This document shows, piece after piece, positions 34,876-44,098 of a stretch of 64,000 nucleotides of DNA; within the stretch, counting starts at the first letter, position 1; each line of letters begins with the position of its first letter. The notes under the pieces are model-generated. The model did not search any database, was not told the DNA's origin, and saw nothing but the letters and a program-made list of their open reading frames with translations. The position numbers and the translations under genes are program-made. This DNA is from Methanomassiliicoccaceae archaeon UBA72 (GTDB taxonomy: Archaea > Thermoplasmatota > Thermoplasmata > Methanomassiliicoccales > Methanomethylophilaceae), in NCBI GenBank assembly GCA_002509405.1, contig DAVO01000013.1, positions 463-64,462 on the forward strand, given 5' to 3'.

Positions 34876-34987
34876 CCCCACCTAGCTCAGTCTGGCCAGA
34901 GCGGCTGACTGTAGAGAGTTTCCGGATTTATCCGGTGCAGCCGCCGATATCAGCAGGTCCCCTGTTCAAATCAGGGGGTGGGGACCA
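34876..34987 (+). tRNA. tRNA-Tyr (anticodon GTA) with intron, CCA encoded
   Basis: Acceptor CCCCACC pairs with GGTGGGG; C1:G72 is the archaeal tyrosine identity pair. D arm GCTC/GAGC, anticodon stem GCTGA/TCAGC with GTA at 34911-34913, T arm CCCTG-TTCAAAT-CAGGG, discriminator A and encoded CCA. A 34-nt intron interrupts the anticodon loop after position 37; without it the tRNA is 78 nt including CCA. Confidence 0.96.
34915..34948 (+). other. tRNA-Tyr intron at position 37/38
   Basis: The 34-nt insert lies between nucleotide 37 and 38, the canonical archaeal site cut by the splicing endonuclease at a bulge-helix-bulge. It has its own hairpin CCGGA-TTTA-TCCGG. Boundaries are set by restoring a 7-nt anticodon loop (CTGTAGA). 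Confidence 0.82.
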
Positions 34988-35145
34988 CTTCCATCTTTCC
35001 GGAAGGGTCAACGGCCGTAATTAATTTAGAATTAAGACTCGAAGAAAATAAGGCTTATCGATTGGGACTTAACATATCTCCGTCTCGTCGGATACGTTTC
35101 GTTTCAACTAACGGGCCATATTGAGTTAAGTGAAAAGAGGTGCTG

Positions 35146-35844
35146 TCATTCTGCTCCTGCACCCTCCAAATCCGAGTTCTCGACATCCGACCTCTTCTGT
35201 AAGCAAGGACGTGCATCGAAACGACCCCTAAGGAGTTTTCCGAACGCCTGGACGAACGTTCCTGTCAATATCGACATCAACACTGTCCCGATTCCGATGC
35301 CTGCAAGGTTCCCCAGAAAGCTCATCGAGACCGCTGCCGATACCGCCAAACATGAAACGTCGAACATCGTCTTCACCCTCCTGAAAGAGATGCGGAAATG
35401 TGATGCGAGATTATTGGAGAACATATCGATGATCATCAGAGGCATCTTCGATGTTATCATCAGGGCTATGCCCAAGCACATTGTAATAAAGCCACAGGCG
35501 AACAGAACCGCTGAAAGATACGGCTCATCAGGCAATGTCGAGACCGCTTTCCCAGTGAGGTCCAGGAGTGCCGCGAACAATATGACCATTATGAATGACA
35601 CTATGTGGATCCTCTGAACATTTTTCGTCACTACCACAAGAATCACGTAGAGGGTCGTCTGGAACATCAGGTTCCAAACTCCGAAGGATATATCCGGTGC
35701 GATGAGATTGAGGGCGTACGGGAGCGACGATATCGTTGATATCCCGAATCCCAGATTTACCATCAGGGATATCGAGAAGGCGACAAGGAACAGTCCGGAG
35801 ACCATGAATAATTCCCCTGGTACCCTGATCTTGCTGCCTGACAT
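35146..35844 (-). CDS. YczE/YitT-like membrane protein (paralogue 1)
   Basis: 232 residues, about five to six membrane helices with GFGISTISSLPYAL, ITSKMPLMIIDMFSN and GNLAGIGIGTV, close in every motif to the protein encoded 1 kb upstream (36811-37512). A TATA-like TTTTATACT (about 35889-35897) predicts transcription just before the ATG chosen, which has AAGGAGA upstream; an earlier ATG would fall outside the transcript. Function unknown; related bacterial proteins are uncharacterised transporters. Confidence 0.75.
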   Translation of the reverse strand: MSGSKIRVPGELFMVSGLFLVAFSISLMVNLGFGISTISSLPYALNLIAPDISFGVWNLMFQTTLYVILVVVTKNVQRIHIVSFIMVILFAALLDLTGKAVSTLPDEPYLSAVLFACGFITMCLGIALMITSKMPLMIIDMFSNNLASHFRISFRRVKTMFDVSCLAVSAAVSMSFLGNLAGIGIGTVLMSILTGTFVQAFGKLLRGRFDARPCLQKRSDVENSDLEGAGAE

Positions 35845-35942
35845 GCTGTTTATTGCTCTCCTTTGCCTCACATCCTAAACTTGGCAGTATAAAAGCTTAC
35901 GCCCGTTGTCAAGAATAAGGGTTCGCGCGGTCGTGCGACGCG

Positions 35943-36806
35943 TTACGGTTCCTTACTGTGACGGTTGGCTTCCTGCTTCTTGTATCTTACGACCATGACC
36001 GGGCAGTTTACCTCTCTAACCGTTTTTTCGGCTACGCTGCCCATGCTTAAACGCTTCCAACCCGTACGGCCCATTGTCCCCATCACTACCATGTCGTAGT
36101 ATGCGGACATGCCGCCTATGATCTGACTGGGACTTCCTGGCACTATTTTCTTCTCTACTTCCAGGCCTAACTTGGAGCCTTCTTCATGCACGTAGTTCAC
36201 GGCTCTGTCACAGGCTGCCTCGGTGTCCGCGCTGCCTGATGCACGCGACATGGTCTTGTTATCAAAGACGCTGAGCGCCGTTATCTTGGTCACTCCGGGC
36301 GTGACCTTGGCCATCTTGAGGCCCTCCCTGACCGCGGGTGCTGTGTAATCGCTCCCGTCAGTGGCGATCAACATCTTCTCCATTCTGAATGGCGCATCAG
36401 GGTCGAGGTTCCTTACCGCGATCACGGGACATTTCGAGTATCTTATGACCTTCTCTGTCACGCTTCCCAGCAAAAAGTGCGCAACGCCCTCCCTTCCGGC
36501 CGTGCCCATTATGAGGATGTCGAAATCCGACGTCTTGCGTATTATCTCGTCCGCTGGGATACCGTCGACCGTCATCGTCCTTATGGTCATTCCGAATTCG
36601 CTGCCCTTGTCGGCGATCCAGCCGAGTGCGTTCTCTCCCCTGATGCCGGGGGTGCCGCATGCCAGGTTGTTGACGTAGTTCGTGGAATCGTTCACATACA
36701 AGGCCGTGACACTGCCGCCGACCGCCTTTGCAAGCTTTATGGCATATATCGAAGACGCCTTGCTCTTATCGCCCGTATCCGTTGTAACCAATATTCTGTA
36801 GGCCAT
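35943..36806 (-). CDS. Universal stress protein, tandem Usp domains
   Basis: 287 residues, two UspA domains. Each ends with a nucleotide-binding-type loop: GTAGREG-(8)-GSVTEKV in the first half and GTMGRTG-(9)-GSVAEKT in the second, so both may bind ATP. The start lies 4 bases after the stop of the upstream membrane-protein gene, indicating cotranscription. A second tandem Usp is encoded at 41229-42110. Confidence 0.9.
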   Translation of the reverse strand: MAYRILVTTDTGDKSKASSIYAIKLAKAVGGSVTALYVNDSTNYVNNLACGTPGIRGENALGWIADKGSEFGMTIRTMTVDGIPADEIIRKTSDFDILIMGTAGREGVAHFLLGSVTEKVIRYSKCPVIAVRNLDPDAPFRMEKMLIATDGSDYTAPAVREGLKMAKVTPGVTKITALSVFDNKTMSRASGSADTEAACDRAVNYVHEEGSKLGLEVEKKIVPGSPSQIIGGMSAYYDMVVMGTMGRTGWKRLSMGSVAEKTVREVNCPVMVVRYKKQEANRHSKEP

Positions 36807-36810
36807 CTAG

Positions 36811-37512
36811 TTACTCCTTCGCCTTGGCACTATCTGTTCCGGCCTTGCCCCTCTTACGGAGGGTCTCGTAATATGGCTCGATCTCGAAGTGGTCGTTGAG
36901 CAGCGTACCGAATGCCTGAATGAATGTCCCCGTTATTATAGCCATTACCACCGTCCCAATGCCTATTCCCGCAAGATTGCCCAGGAACAACAGTGAGACT
37001 GCCGCTGATATGGTCAGGCACGTGACGTCGAACATCGTCTTGATCCTCCTGAAGGATGTGTGATAGTGAGATGCCAGACTGTTGGAGAACATCTCCACTA
37101 TAGTTAACGGCATCTTGGATGTTATCATCATAGATACTCCGAAGCACATAAGGAGGAAGCTGCCCCCGAAGAGAGGTATCCTGAGGTATAACTCCTCAGG
37201 AACGTCCCCGATCATTGCGTCGGTGATATCCAGCATTACGGCAAAAAGCAGGACCATAGCAAAAGAGATGAGATATTTCCTCTTGAACTTCCGGGTTATG
37301 GACACAAGTATCACGAAAAGAATAGTCTGGAACACAAGGTTCCATTCTCCAAAAGACAAGAACGGCATTATGAGATGAAGGGCATAGGCCAGCGACGATA
37401 TCGTCGATATCCCGAATCCGAGCTTGACCATGAGAGAAATTGCGAACGCAACAGAAAATATGCCGATGGCCATGAATATCTCGCCGGGGACCCTCAGCTT
37501 GCGATCTTTCAT
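36811..37512 (-). CDS. YczE/YitT-like membrane protein (paralogue 2)
   Basis: 233 residues with the same helices and motifs as the protein at 35146-35844 (GFGISTISSLAYAL, ITSKMPLTIVEMFSN, GNLAGIGIGTV), so the two are recent paralogues. Promoter element TTTAAATAC near 37556-37563 on this strand. It is the first gene of an operon with the universal stress protein. A membrane transport or sensing role linked to stress is inferred from context only. Confidence 0.75.
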   Translation of the reverse strand: MKDRKLRVPGEIFMAIGIFSVAFAISLMVKLGFGISTISSLAYALHLIMPFLSFGEWNLVFQTILFVILVSITRKFKRKYLISFAMVLLFAVMLDITDAMIGDVPEELYLRIPLFGGSFLLMCFGVSMMITSKMPLTIVEMFSNSLASHYHTSFRRIKTMFDVTCLTISAAVSLLFLGNLAGIGIGTVVMAIITGTFIQAFGTLLNDHFEIEPYYETLRKRGKAGTDSAKAKE

Positions 37513-37679
37513 TCTACTCTTTTTTCTCCTTGTTAAAGCGCCGAATTTCAGACTTGTATTTAAAGTTATTTCAGTGAATATTTATCAGATCGTCTACCGA
37601 GGGGGTGCAGGCTGAAGTTCCCGATACTATGCGGACGCCCCGCAGGCCGTCCCGCGTTCCAATCTGACCGTGCCGGGGG

Positions 37680-38279
37680 TCAGCTTTTTTGTTCCGTCTC
37701 CTCAGCTGGCTCCAATGGCTCCCCGAAGAATGCGCGGGGAGATTTCTCTTCCCCGTCCTCATCGTCCTTGAAATACCGGTGGTAGTGGCTGAAACTGTGC
37801 ATGATGCCTCCTCGATGGAGGACGGGCTTGATCTCCAGGTCTCCCCTGGCCAGCGCCATCGCGTTCTGCTCTTTGTATGTATAAATGTTCAGGGACCCCT
37901 TGCTGCCTTTACCTCGCCTTATTCCCATTATAGCCCTTGCAGATTCCATGGTTATAGGGGTTTTGGAGATCATGGCTTTTCTAGGCCTTTGTTTCTGACC
38001 TTCGGCGATGAAAACCAGATACGCGCCGCCATTCTTCCTGGCTATCGCTTCTTCGGCCGTCAGTTCTATCATTTTGAGGGTTGCACCGCCGAAATCCTGC
38101 GCAAGCTCAAGCTCGCCGTTCTCAGGATTGAAGTAGCATCCTGTGGACGACATCTTCCCATTCCATACCATTCTCTTGAAGGTCTGGTTACTCCTGCTGA
38201 ATTCACGCCTTAGAACCCCGATGACCAGCACCACAAGGGCCAATATTATCAATACGGCGAATATTAACAGGGCGTCCAC
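37680..38279 (-). CDS. Single-pass membrane protein, unknown function
   Basis: 199 residues: one N-terminal membrane helix (about 4-24) followed by a soluble basic/mixed domain and an acidic C-terminal tail. I recognise no family. GTG start with a TAATTATAAT element about 30 bp upstream on this strand, suggesting a leaderless mRNA. It is divergent from the rubredoxin-flavoprotein, and a perfect inverted repeat lies between them. Confidence 0.6.
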   Translation of the reverse strand: MDALLIFAVLIILALVVLVIGVLRREFSRSNQTFKRMVWNGKMSSTGCYFNPENGELELAQDFGGATLKMIELTAEEAIARKNGGAYLVFIAEGQKQRPRKAMISKTPITMESARAIMGIRRGKGSKGSLNIYTYKEQNAMALARGDLEIKPVLHRGGIMHSFSHYHRYFKDDEDGEEKSPRAFFGEPLEPAEETEQKS

Positions 38280-38289
38280 GCCGGATAGT

Positions 38290-38306
38290 ATATGTCTGGG
38301 ACATAT
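38290..38306. promoter_or_regulatory. Perfect inverted repeat between divergent genes, candidate operator
   Basis: ATATGTC-TGG-GACATAT is a 7-bp perfect inverted repeat overlapping the promoter zone of the leftward membrane-protein gene and upstream of the rubredoxin-flavoprotein. Its size suits a dimeric HTH regulator. No regulator gene is adjacent. Confidence 0.4.
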
Positions 38307-38380
38307 TATAATTATGGTGTTACCTTGGTTAACGAAGTTATTATAGTCGCCCGGGTCAATCTTGATCCCGAGGTAGAAAA

Positions 38381-40162
38381 ATGAAAAAATGGCGTTGCAC
38401 GGTCTGCGGTTACATACATGAAGGCGACGAACCTCCGGAGACCTGTCCCCAGTGCGGAGCTCCGAAGGAAAAGTTCGAAATCTACAACGGCCGTGAGGGC
38501 GACGTCCGCAAAAGCAGCGCCCAGGAGGTCAGAGACCTGACCGCCGATGTGGTGGTGGTAGGGTCGGGGGCCGCTGCCTTTTCCGCCGCGGTGACAGCGA
38601 GGAGCATGGGTTCCGATGTCGTGATAATAGAAAAAGCATCGATGATAGGCGGAACCACATTGCGCTCGGGAGGAGGATATTGGATTCCCGGCAACCATCT
38701 TCAAGAGGCGGCCGGATACAGCGACGGCAAAGACGATGCCGTACGGTATATGGCACGTTACTCTTTCCCCAACCTTTACAACCCCAAGAGGGACAGGTAC
38801 GGCCTGAACGCGCAACAGTATGATCTGATCGACTCCTTCTACGACAACTGCTCAGAGATGGTGGAATATTTCGAAAAAATAGATGCGGTCCATTCTATCA
38901 TGGATATAGGATGGAACGGCAAAGCCCAGGTGGACTATGCCGACCACCTGCCGGAGAACAGGGGCATCCGTGGGAGGATCCTGTTCTCGAAGAGGCCCGA
39001 CGGCAGGAGGGGATACGGTGTGAACCTCATAGGGCTTTTCGAAGAGTGGTCGAAAAAGAACGGCATCAGGATCATCACGGGCTGCCGCGCCACCGACCTT
39101 ATAATGGAAGAGGGCAGGACGGTAGGCGTGGAGGCAGAATCTCCGGACGGGAAGGTCAGGCTGCTGGCCCGCCAGGGGGTAATGTTCGGTACCGGCGGTT
39201 ATTCGCATAACGCCGACATGATGCAGAATTTCCAGCCAGGACCGGTCTACGGAGGATGCTCGGTACCCACGAACACAGGGGACTTCATACCCATCGCAGG
39301 CAGACGCGGAGCAAGAATAGGCAACACCCATGGCGCATGGAGATCCGACAGCTCGATAGAGCTCTATCTGGAGAACCCGGACGGCATGTCCAATATATTC
39401 TTCATGTTGGGCGACAGTGTCATCCTTGTCGATAAATACGGGAAGAGGTACGTTGACGAAAAGCGCAACTACAATGACAGGGGGAGGATGCATTTCGAGT
39501 GGGATGCCCAGAACGCGGAGTACAAGAACATGCTCACGTTCCTCGTTTCCGACGAGCGCACCGCATCCATGTGGCAGGGGCAGATGCCTTATCCCAAAAA
39601 AGGGGACCCTTTGCCCGGCTACCTTATCAGGGCCGACGACCTCGACGCATTGGCAGACATGATATCAGAGCGCCTCAGGAAGATTGCAGGCAGCACCGGC
39701 AATTTCTCTCTGGCACCTTCGTTCAAGGAGGGGCTGAAAGAGACTGTGGAGAATTTCAACAGATACGCCGCAGAGGGAAGGGACCCTGATTTCAGACGCG
39801 GTGATTTCGACTATGACAGAGAATGGGCGTCGGGTCCGCCTTCCGACCCTGATGTCGAATGGCCGGGGAAGGATTCCAAGAACCACACCATGCATCCAAT
39901 CGAGAGACCGCCGTATTATGCCATCATATTGGGCTCGGGGACCCTCGACACAAACGGAGGGCCCGTCATCGACGGTAAAGCACGGGTGCTTGACTGGAAC
40001 GAGAGACCGATAGAAGGGCTGTATGGGGCGGGCAACTGCATTGCTTCTCCGACTTCGGATGCTTACTGGGGCGGAGGAAGCACCATCGGTCCCGCCATGA
40101 CCTTCGGATATGTGGCAGGGAAACAGCTGGCCGCAAGGGACAGGATAGAACCGGGTGTTTGA
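38381..40162 (+). CDS. Rubredoxin-FAD dehydrogenase fusion (fumarate reductase/ketosteroid dehydrogenase-like)
   Basis: 593 residues. An N-terminal rubredoxin domain (C6, C9, C22, C25; CTVCGY ... CPQCGAP) is fused to an FAD_binding_2 flavoprotein with VVVGSGAAAFSAA (about 57-69) and a GGTTLRSGGGYW loop typical of fumarate-reductase/3-ketosteroid-dehydrogenase relatives. The rubredoxin probably delivers or accepts single electrons; the substrate is unknown. The double-CDGSH gene starts 14 bases after its stop, so a joint redox role is likely. Confidence 0.87.
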   Translation: MKKWRCTVCGYIHEGDEPPETCPQCGAPKEKFEIYNGREGDVRKSSAQEVRDLTADVVVVGSGAAAFSAAVTARSMGSDVVIIEKASMIGGTTLRSGGGYWIPGNHLQEAAGYSDGKDDAVRYMARYSFPNLYNPKRDRYGLNAQQYDLIDSFYDNCSEMVEYFEKIDAVHSIMDIGWNGKAQVDYADHLPENRGIRGRILFSKRPDGRRGYGVNLIGLFEEWSKKNGIRIITGCRATDLIMEEGRTVGVEAESPDGKVRLLARQGVMFGTGGYSHNADMMQNFQPGPVYGGCSVPTNTGDFIPIAGRRGARIGNTHGAWRSDSSIELYLENPDGMSNIFFMLGDSVILVDKYGKRYVDEKRNYNDRGRMHFEWDAQNAEYKNMLTFLVSDERTASMWQGQMPYPKKGDPLPGYLIRADDLDALADMISERLRKIAGSTGNFSLAPSFKEGLKETVENFNRYAAEGRDPDFRRGDFDYDREWASGPPSDPDVEWPGKDSKNHTMHPIERPPYYAIILGSGTLDTNGGPVIDGKARVLDWNERPIEGLYGAGNCIASPTSDAYWGGGSTIGPAMTFGYVAGKQLAARDRIEPGV

Positions 40163-40175
40163 AGTGACAGACAAA

Positions 40176-40844
40176 ATGATCATTAAAATCGTCAAAGGTG
40201 GGCCTTACATCGTGTCGGGGGGAGTCCCGATATCAGAAAAGGTCATTACTCCCAAGGGCGAAGGGTATTTGTGGACCGACGGAGAGGAAATCGAACAGAA
40301 AGAGCGGTATTCCCTCTGCAGATGCGGCCGCTCCAATGCATCGCCGTTCTGCGACGGCAGCCACTCGAAGCCCCTCGCCTTCGGCGGCAAGGAGAAGGCA
40401 GACATGGCACCTTATGAGGAACGGGCAGATGTACTCGAGGGCGAGACCTTATACCTGAGGGACGACGGCCGCTGCGCCATGGCACGCTTCTGCCACACCG
40501 ACCGGGGGAAGGTATGGACACTTGTCAAGAACTCGGGAGACCCTGAATGCCGCGAATTGGCCATCAGGGCAGCTTGCGAATGCCCGGCCGGCAGGTTGAC
40601 CGCCTATAACAAGGACGGATCCTTGCACGAAGACACTCTGGACAAGGAAATCGTCGTCATACAGGACCCGGAGAAAAATTGCAGCGGCGGATATTACGTC
40701 AAAGGGGGAATCAAGATTGTTTCGGCGGAAGGCCGTGAATACGAAGTGCGGAACCGTTATGTACTTTGCAGATGCGGGCACTCGAGAAACATGCCTTTCT
40801 GCGACGCAAGCCACGTAGGATATCGCTTTAAATCCAGGAATTGA
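40176..40844 (+). CDS. Double CDGSH iron-sulfur protein
   Basis: 222 residues with two CDGSH-type [2Fe-2S] sites of C-x-C-x8-C-x3-H form: C48, C50, C59, H63 and C198, C200, C209, H213. A central region (ARFCHTDRG, ACECPAGRL) matches the extra Cys-bearing domain of archaeal/bacterial CDGSH proteins. I start at ATG with GAAGTGA 8 nt upstream. Likely an electron-transfer or redox-sensing partner of the flavoprotein upstream. Confidence 0.87.
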   Translation: MIIKIVKGGPYIVSGGVPISEKVITPKGEGYLWTDGEEIEQKERYSLCRCGRSNASPFCDGSHSKPLAFGGKEKADMAPYEERADVLEGETLYLRDDGRCAMARFCHTDRGKVWTLVKNSGDPECRELAIRAACECPAGRLTAYNKDGSLHEDTLDKEIVVIQDPEKNCSGGYYVKGGIKIVSAEGREYEVRNRYVLCRCGHSRNMPFCDASHVGYRFKSRN

Positions 40845-40853
40845 TACATCGAC

Positions 40854-41228
40854 ATGCCCGATGGCAACTATAACAGACCGATTTTGTTAAGCGTTTTCGC
40901 AGTATTGCAGATTCTTGGCGGCATCTTGGTCGCGGCGGTAGGCGCGTTCGCGATCCTGGGTGGAGCAGTCTCCGTTCCGATAGCATTGCCTGCAAGCCTA
41001 ACTTTGGTCGTGGCAGGCGGCATCTCGCTGGCTGTTGGGCTTATAATGATACTAGTAGGAGTGGCTCTTTTCTCCGGCAAGAAGTGGGGATGGTGGTTTG
41101 CGGTCATAATGACTGCACTGGCACTTATATTCAGCTTGATAACCCTCAACTGGTTGGGGCTGGTTTTCGAAGCCATAGTCCTGCTGTACCTCAACATGAA
41201 GAACACTAAGGGATGGTTCGAAATCTGA
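40854..41228 (+). CDS. Small four-helix membrane protein
   Basis: 124 residues, four predicted membrane helices with Gly/Ala-rich segments and a short hydrophilic KKWGWW loop; no family recognised with confidence. Starts 9 bases after the CDGSH gene, so it is probably the third gene of the redox operon, and abuts the convergent universal stress gene with no gap. Confidence 0.6.
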   Translation: MPDGNYNRPILLSVFAVLQILGGILVAAVGAFAILGGAVSVPIALPASLTLVVAGGISLAVGLIMILVGVALFSGKKWGWWFAVIMTALALIFSLITLNWLGLVFEAIVLLYLNMKNTKGWFEI

Positions 41229-42110
41229 TCAGAAAGGGTCCAGCGGAACGAATACTTCGCTGGACCTTACGATCATCACGGGGCACTTGGCGTATCTTAT
41301 GACCTTTTCAGCCACGCTTCCGACGCGAATTTCCGACAGGCCGGTACGCCCAAGGGTCCCGATTACCACTAGGTCGTATTCGGAAGAGTGTTCGGCTATC
41401 TCCTTGTGAGGCACCCCGTCTTCAATGACCGGGTCCACGTTGAGGCCGAGAAGGGCCCCCTCGTGTATCACTTTGGCTACAGCCTCTTTGCTGATGTCGT
41501 TGAGCTCCGCCCTCGCCTCGTCCGCGTGGGTCCTGGGGATATCCCTCACATCGTTGATGCTGATAGTTGTAACCTTCATCCCAAGGCGCGATGCCAGGCG
41601 AAGCCCGCTGCGCACAGCGGAATCGTTCGAGGGGCTGCCGTCTGTCGCTATAAGCATATTTCCGAACCTGGTGCCCGTTTCCTCATGCTCCGGTTTGCGG
41701 ACCACGATGACGGGACAATATGCGAGCTTTATAACTCTCTCGGCAACGCTGCCCACGAGCCAGAGAGAAACGCCGGACCTGCCGATAGAACCAAGGACGA
41801 TTGCCTTAGCCCCTATTTCTTCGGCTTTTTTGACTATCTCTACCGCCGGTATTCCGAACTCGATAAAGGATTCGACGCTTATGCCTCTGGCGATCGCCTC
41901 GTCCACGGCGTATTTCACTGCGGCCTCGCCGGGGGAAAACTCGTGTTCCCCTTCTTTAAGAGGTTCGTCGCTAACATAAATTGCAGCTATCTCGTATTCA
42001 AGGGCGGATGCCAGGTCAAGGGCGTACTGCACCGTTTCCTCACTGACCCTGCTGCCATCCGTCGCTATAAGGATCTTTGACAACTCTTTATTCCCCGTTT
42101 GCAACCGCAT
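41229..42110 (-). CDS. Universal stress protein, tandem Usp domains
   Basis: 293 residues, two UspA domains with nucleotide-binding loops GSIGRSG-(8)-GSVAERV and GTLGRTG-(8)-GSVAEKV. It is a paralogue of the gene at 35943-36806. An A/T-rich TTAAAAAC element on this strand about 25 bp upstream suggests leaderless transcription and an independent unit. Confidence 0.9.
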   Translation of the reverse strand: MRLQTGNKELSKILIATDGSRVSEETVQYALDLASALEYEIAAIYVSDEPLKEGEHEFSPGEAAVKYAVDEAIARGISVESFIEFGIPAVEIVKKAEEIGAKAIVLGSIGRSGVSLWLVGSVAERVIKLAYCPVIVVRKPEHEETGTRFGNMLIATDGSPSNDSAVRSGLRLASRLGMKVTTISINDVRDIPRTHADEARAELNDISKEAVAKVIHEGALLGLNVDPVIEDGVPHKEIAEHSSEYDLVVIGTLGRTGLSEIRVGSVAEKVIRYAKCPVMIVRSSEVFVPLDPF

Positions 42111-42213
42111 GGGCCGCGGTGTTCAATGATGTTTTTAATTGAAGAACCTTGCGATATCCAGAAGCCTCTTGGATGAAAATTTGTGTAAAAAGTTTGGTTT
42201 TGTGTCCTGCCTC

Positions 42214-43023
42214 TCAGGCTTCCTTTCTGAGGAAGATAAGCCAGCCCGCCAGGAGCGGCACCGACCCCCACAGTAAGAATGTGGTGAGCGGCTTGGATAT
42301 CGACATTGCCGGACCGATGACCGAAGAGATGCTTCCCTCGGCCACGTTTAGAAGATACCAATAGTCTCCGCCGGGCTGAACGATCCCCAGAATAACATAA
42401 AGTATCGAAGGGACCATTAGCACCAGGAAGAAGGTCATGAGCGCGGATATGCTGCCTTTCTTCGATATTGTGCTGAAGAACACCGCGAGACCGGACAACG
42501 CGAATATGTCCGCCATCGCCATCCCGATCGAAGCGAAAGTCTTGGATGTGACCGTACCCTCCAAAACCAGGGAATGGGCCGCGGACACGCCGTAGTATAT
42601 CAGGACCACGAGAAGCGTGATGGCGTAGCATGCCAGGAACTTGCCCGTGAATATGGTGGTCTTCTTCACCGGCCTTGTAAACAGGAGAAGATATGTTCTC
42701 TCCTCGAACTCCGACACTATTGTGAACGAAGCGAAAAGAACTGCCCCTATCAGCACGATGAAAGATATGTTACCGGCGTCCCAGGACATGATCTGCTCTG
42801 GAGTCGAAAGATACGATCCGAACTGGTCCCAGTATAACGCTGGAAGGGCTATATTCAATGCAAGGAACAGAGCGACGAGCAGTACGAAAAGAAGGATCTT
42901 CCTCCCCCTCAGGAACTTCCTCATCTCGTTTTTGGCTATGACGAGGGACTGTCTTAGGTCGTCTCCGGTGATACTGACCTTCCCTCTTCCGATCTTATAA
43001 TCCGTTTTGAACATGTTGATCAC
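42214..43023 (-). CDS. ABC-2 type transporter permease
   Basis: 269 residues with six predicted membrane helices and the EFEERTYLLLFTRPV segment characteristic of ABC-2 permeases. GTG start preceded by AAGGAG at 5-nt spacing and overlapping the stop of its ATPase gene; an in-frame ATG three codons later is the alternative. Substrate unknown. Confidence 0.85.
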   Translation of the reverse strand: MINMFKTDYKIGRGKVSITGDDLRQSLVIAKNEMRKFLRGRKILLFVLLVALFLALNIALPALYWDQFGSYLSTPEQIMSWDAGNISFIVLIGAVLFASFTIVSEFEERTYLLLFTRPVKKTTIFTGKFLACYAITLLVVLIYYGVSAAHSLVLEGTVTSKTFASIGMAMADIFALSGLAVFFSTISKKGSISALMTFFLVLMVPSILYVILGIVQPGGDYWYLLNVAEGSISSVIGPAMSISKPLTTFLLWGSVPLLAGWLIFLRKEA

Positions 43024-43952
43024 CTGGACTCCTTGATGAGGCTCAGATACGTCGCCTCGAGCGATTCGTTCTCATAAAGATTGTAAGCGCCGATCCCAAG
43101 GTTTGAGACCGCCTTGAAGAGTTCGGGGCTGCGTGCGCATTCCGATGACATCTTGGCCTCGATCTCGTTTCCGAGCCTGGAAGCAGACAAAGTCCCGGGT
43201 ATGGCCGCGACCTTTGCCACATCATCGGCGGTGGGAACGTGGTCAAGTTTGATTATTATCTGCCTGGTCCCGGACCTCGAGGTTACCGCATCGATGGTGT
43301 CGTCAAGTATCAGCTTCCCATGGTTCAGGATCGCCACGTGGTCGCACAGGTCGCTGACCTCGTGCAACATATGGGAGCTCATGACAACAGTCACATCCCT
43401 TCCGTTGCGTATATTCTTGAGTACCTCACGCATCTCTGCCATACCCCTCGGATCCAGTCCCGACGTGGGCTCGTCCAGGATTATTACGCTGGGGTCGCCC
43501 AGGAATGCCTGGCCCAGAGCGATCCTCTGCCTCATTCCTTTGGAGAAAGTACCGATTTTCTTGTCCGACCACTCGGTCATCTTTACCATTTCTAGAATCG
43601 AAGACGTCTGCGCAGCGATAGCCTCGCCGGTCATGCCGATCAGCTGTCCCAGGAGCTCGAAGGTCTCGACGGGTGTGAGATATGTGTAGAATTCCGGGGT
43701 CTCTACGACCGTACCGACTCCGGTGAGCGCACCCTTGGGGTCGCGGGTCACGTCCACCCCGTTGATATATGCCTCCCCGGAGGTTGCGTTGATCAGATGC
43801 GTCAGCATCTTCAGTGTGGTGCTCTTTCCGGCACCGTTGGGGCCCAGAAGGCCCGTAAAACTGTTCTTTTTAATGCTCAGACTCAGACTGTTGACTGCGG
43901 TGAAATCGCCGTATCTCTTTACGAGACCGATGATCTCTATTGGGTTTCCCAT
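43020..43952 (-). CDS. ABC transporter ATP-binding protein
   Basis: 310 residues: Walker A GPNGAGKST (about 38-46), signature FSKGMRQR, Walker B VIILDEPTSGLDP, and an extra C-terminal domain of about 80 residues as in drug/antibiotic-type ABC-2 ATPases. A GGGAGGG Shine-Dalgarno precedes the ATG and a TATA-like element lies near 43992-44003 on this strand. Forms an exporter with the overlapping permease gene. Confidence 0.9.
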   Translation of the reverse strand: MGNPIEIIGLVKRYGDFTAVNSLSLSIKKNSFTGLLGPNGAGKSTTLKMLTHLINATSGEAYINGVDVTRDPKGALTGVGTVVETPEFYTYLTPVETFELLGQLIGMTGEAIAAQTSSILEMVKMTEWSDKKIGTFSKGMRQRIALGQAFLGDPSVIILDEPTSGLDPRGMAEMREVLKNIRNGRDVTVVMSSHMLHEVSDLCDHVAILNHGKLILDDTIDAVTSRSGTRQIIIKLDHVPTADDVAKVAAIPGTLSASRLGNEIEAKMSSECARSPELFKAVSNLGIGAYNLYENESLEATYLSLIKESR

Positions 43953-44098
43953 TATTGACTTCCCTCCCTGATTTTGTCATCCTGGGTGATATACTTATAT
44001 GTTGCTAGGTGATTTTATTTCGCCATATATATTTCACATAGCGTCGTGGCATCCTTTCTTTGACAAAAAACATTAAGTCGACCGCACATCGGGTTACG

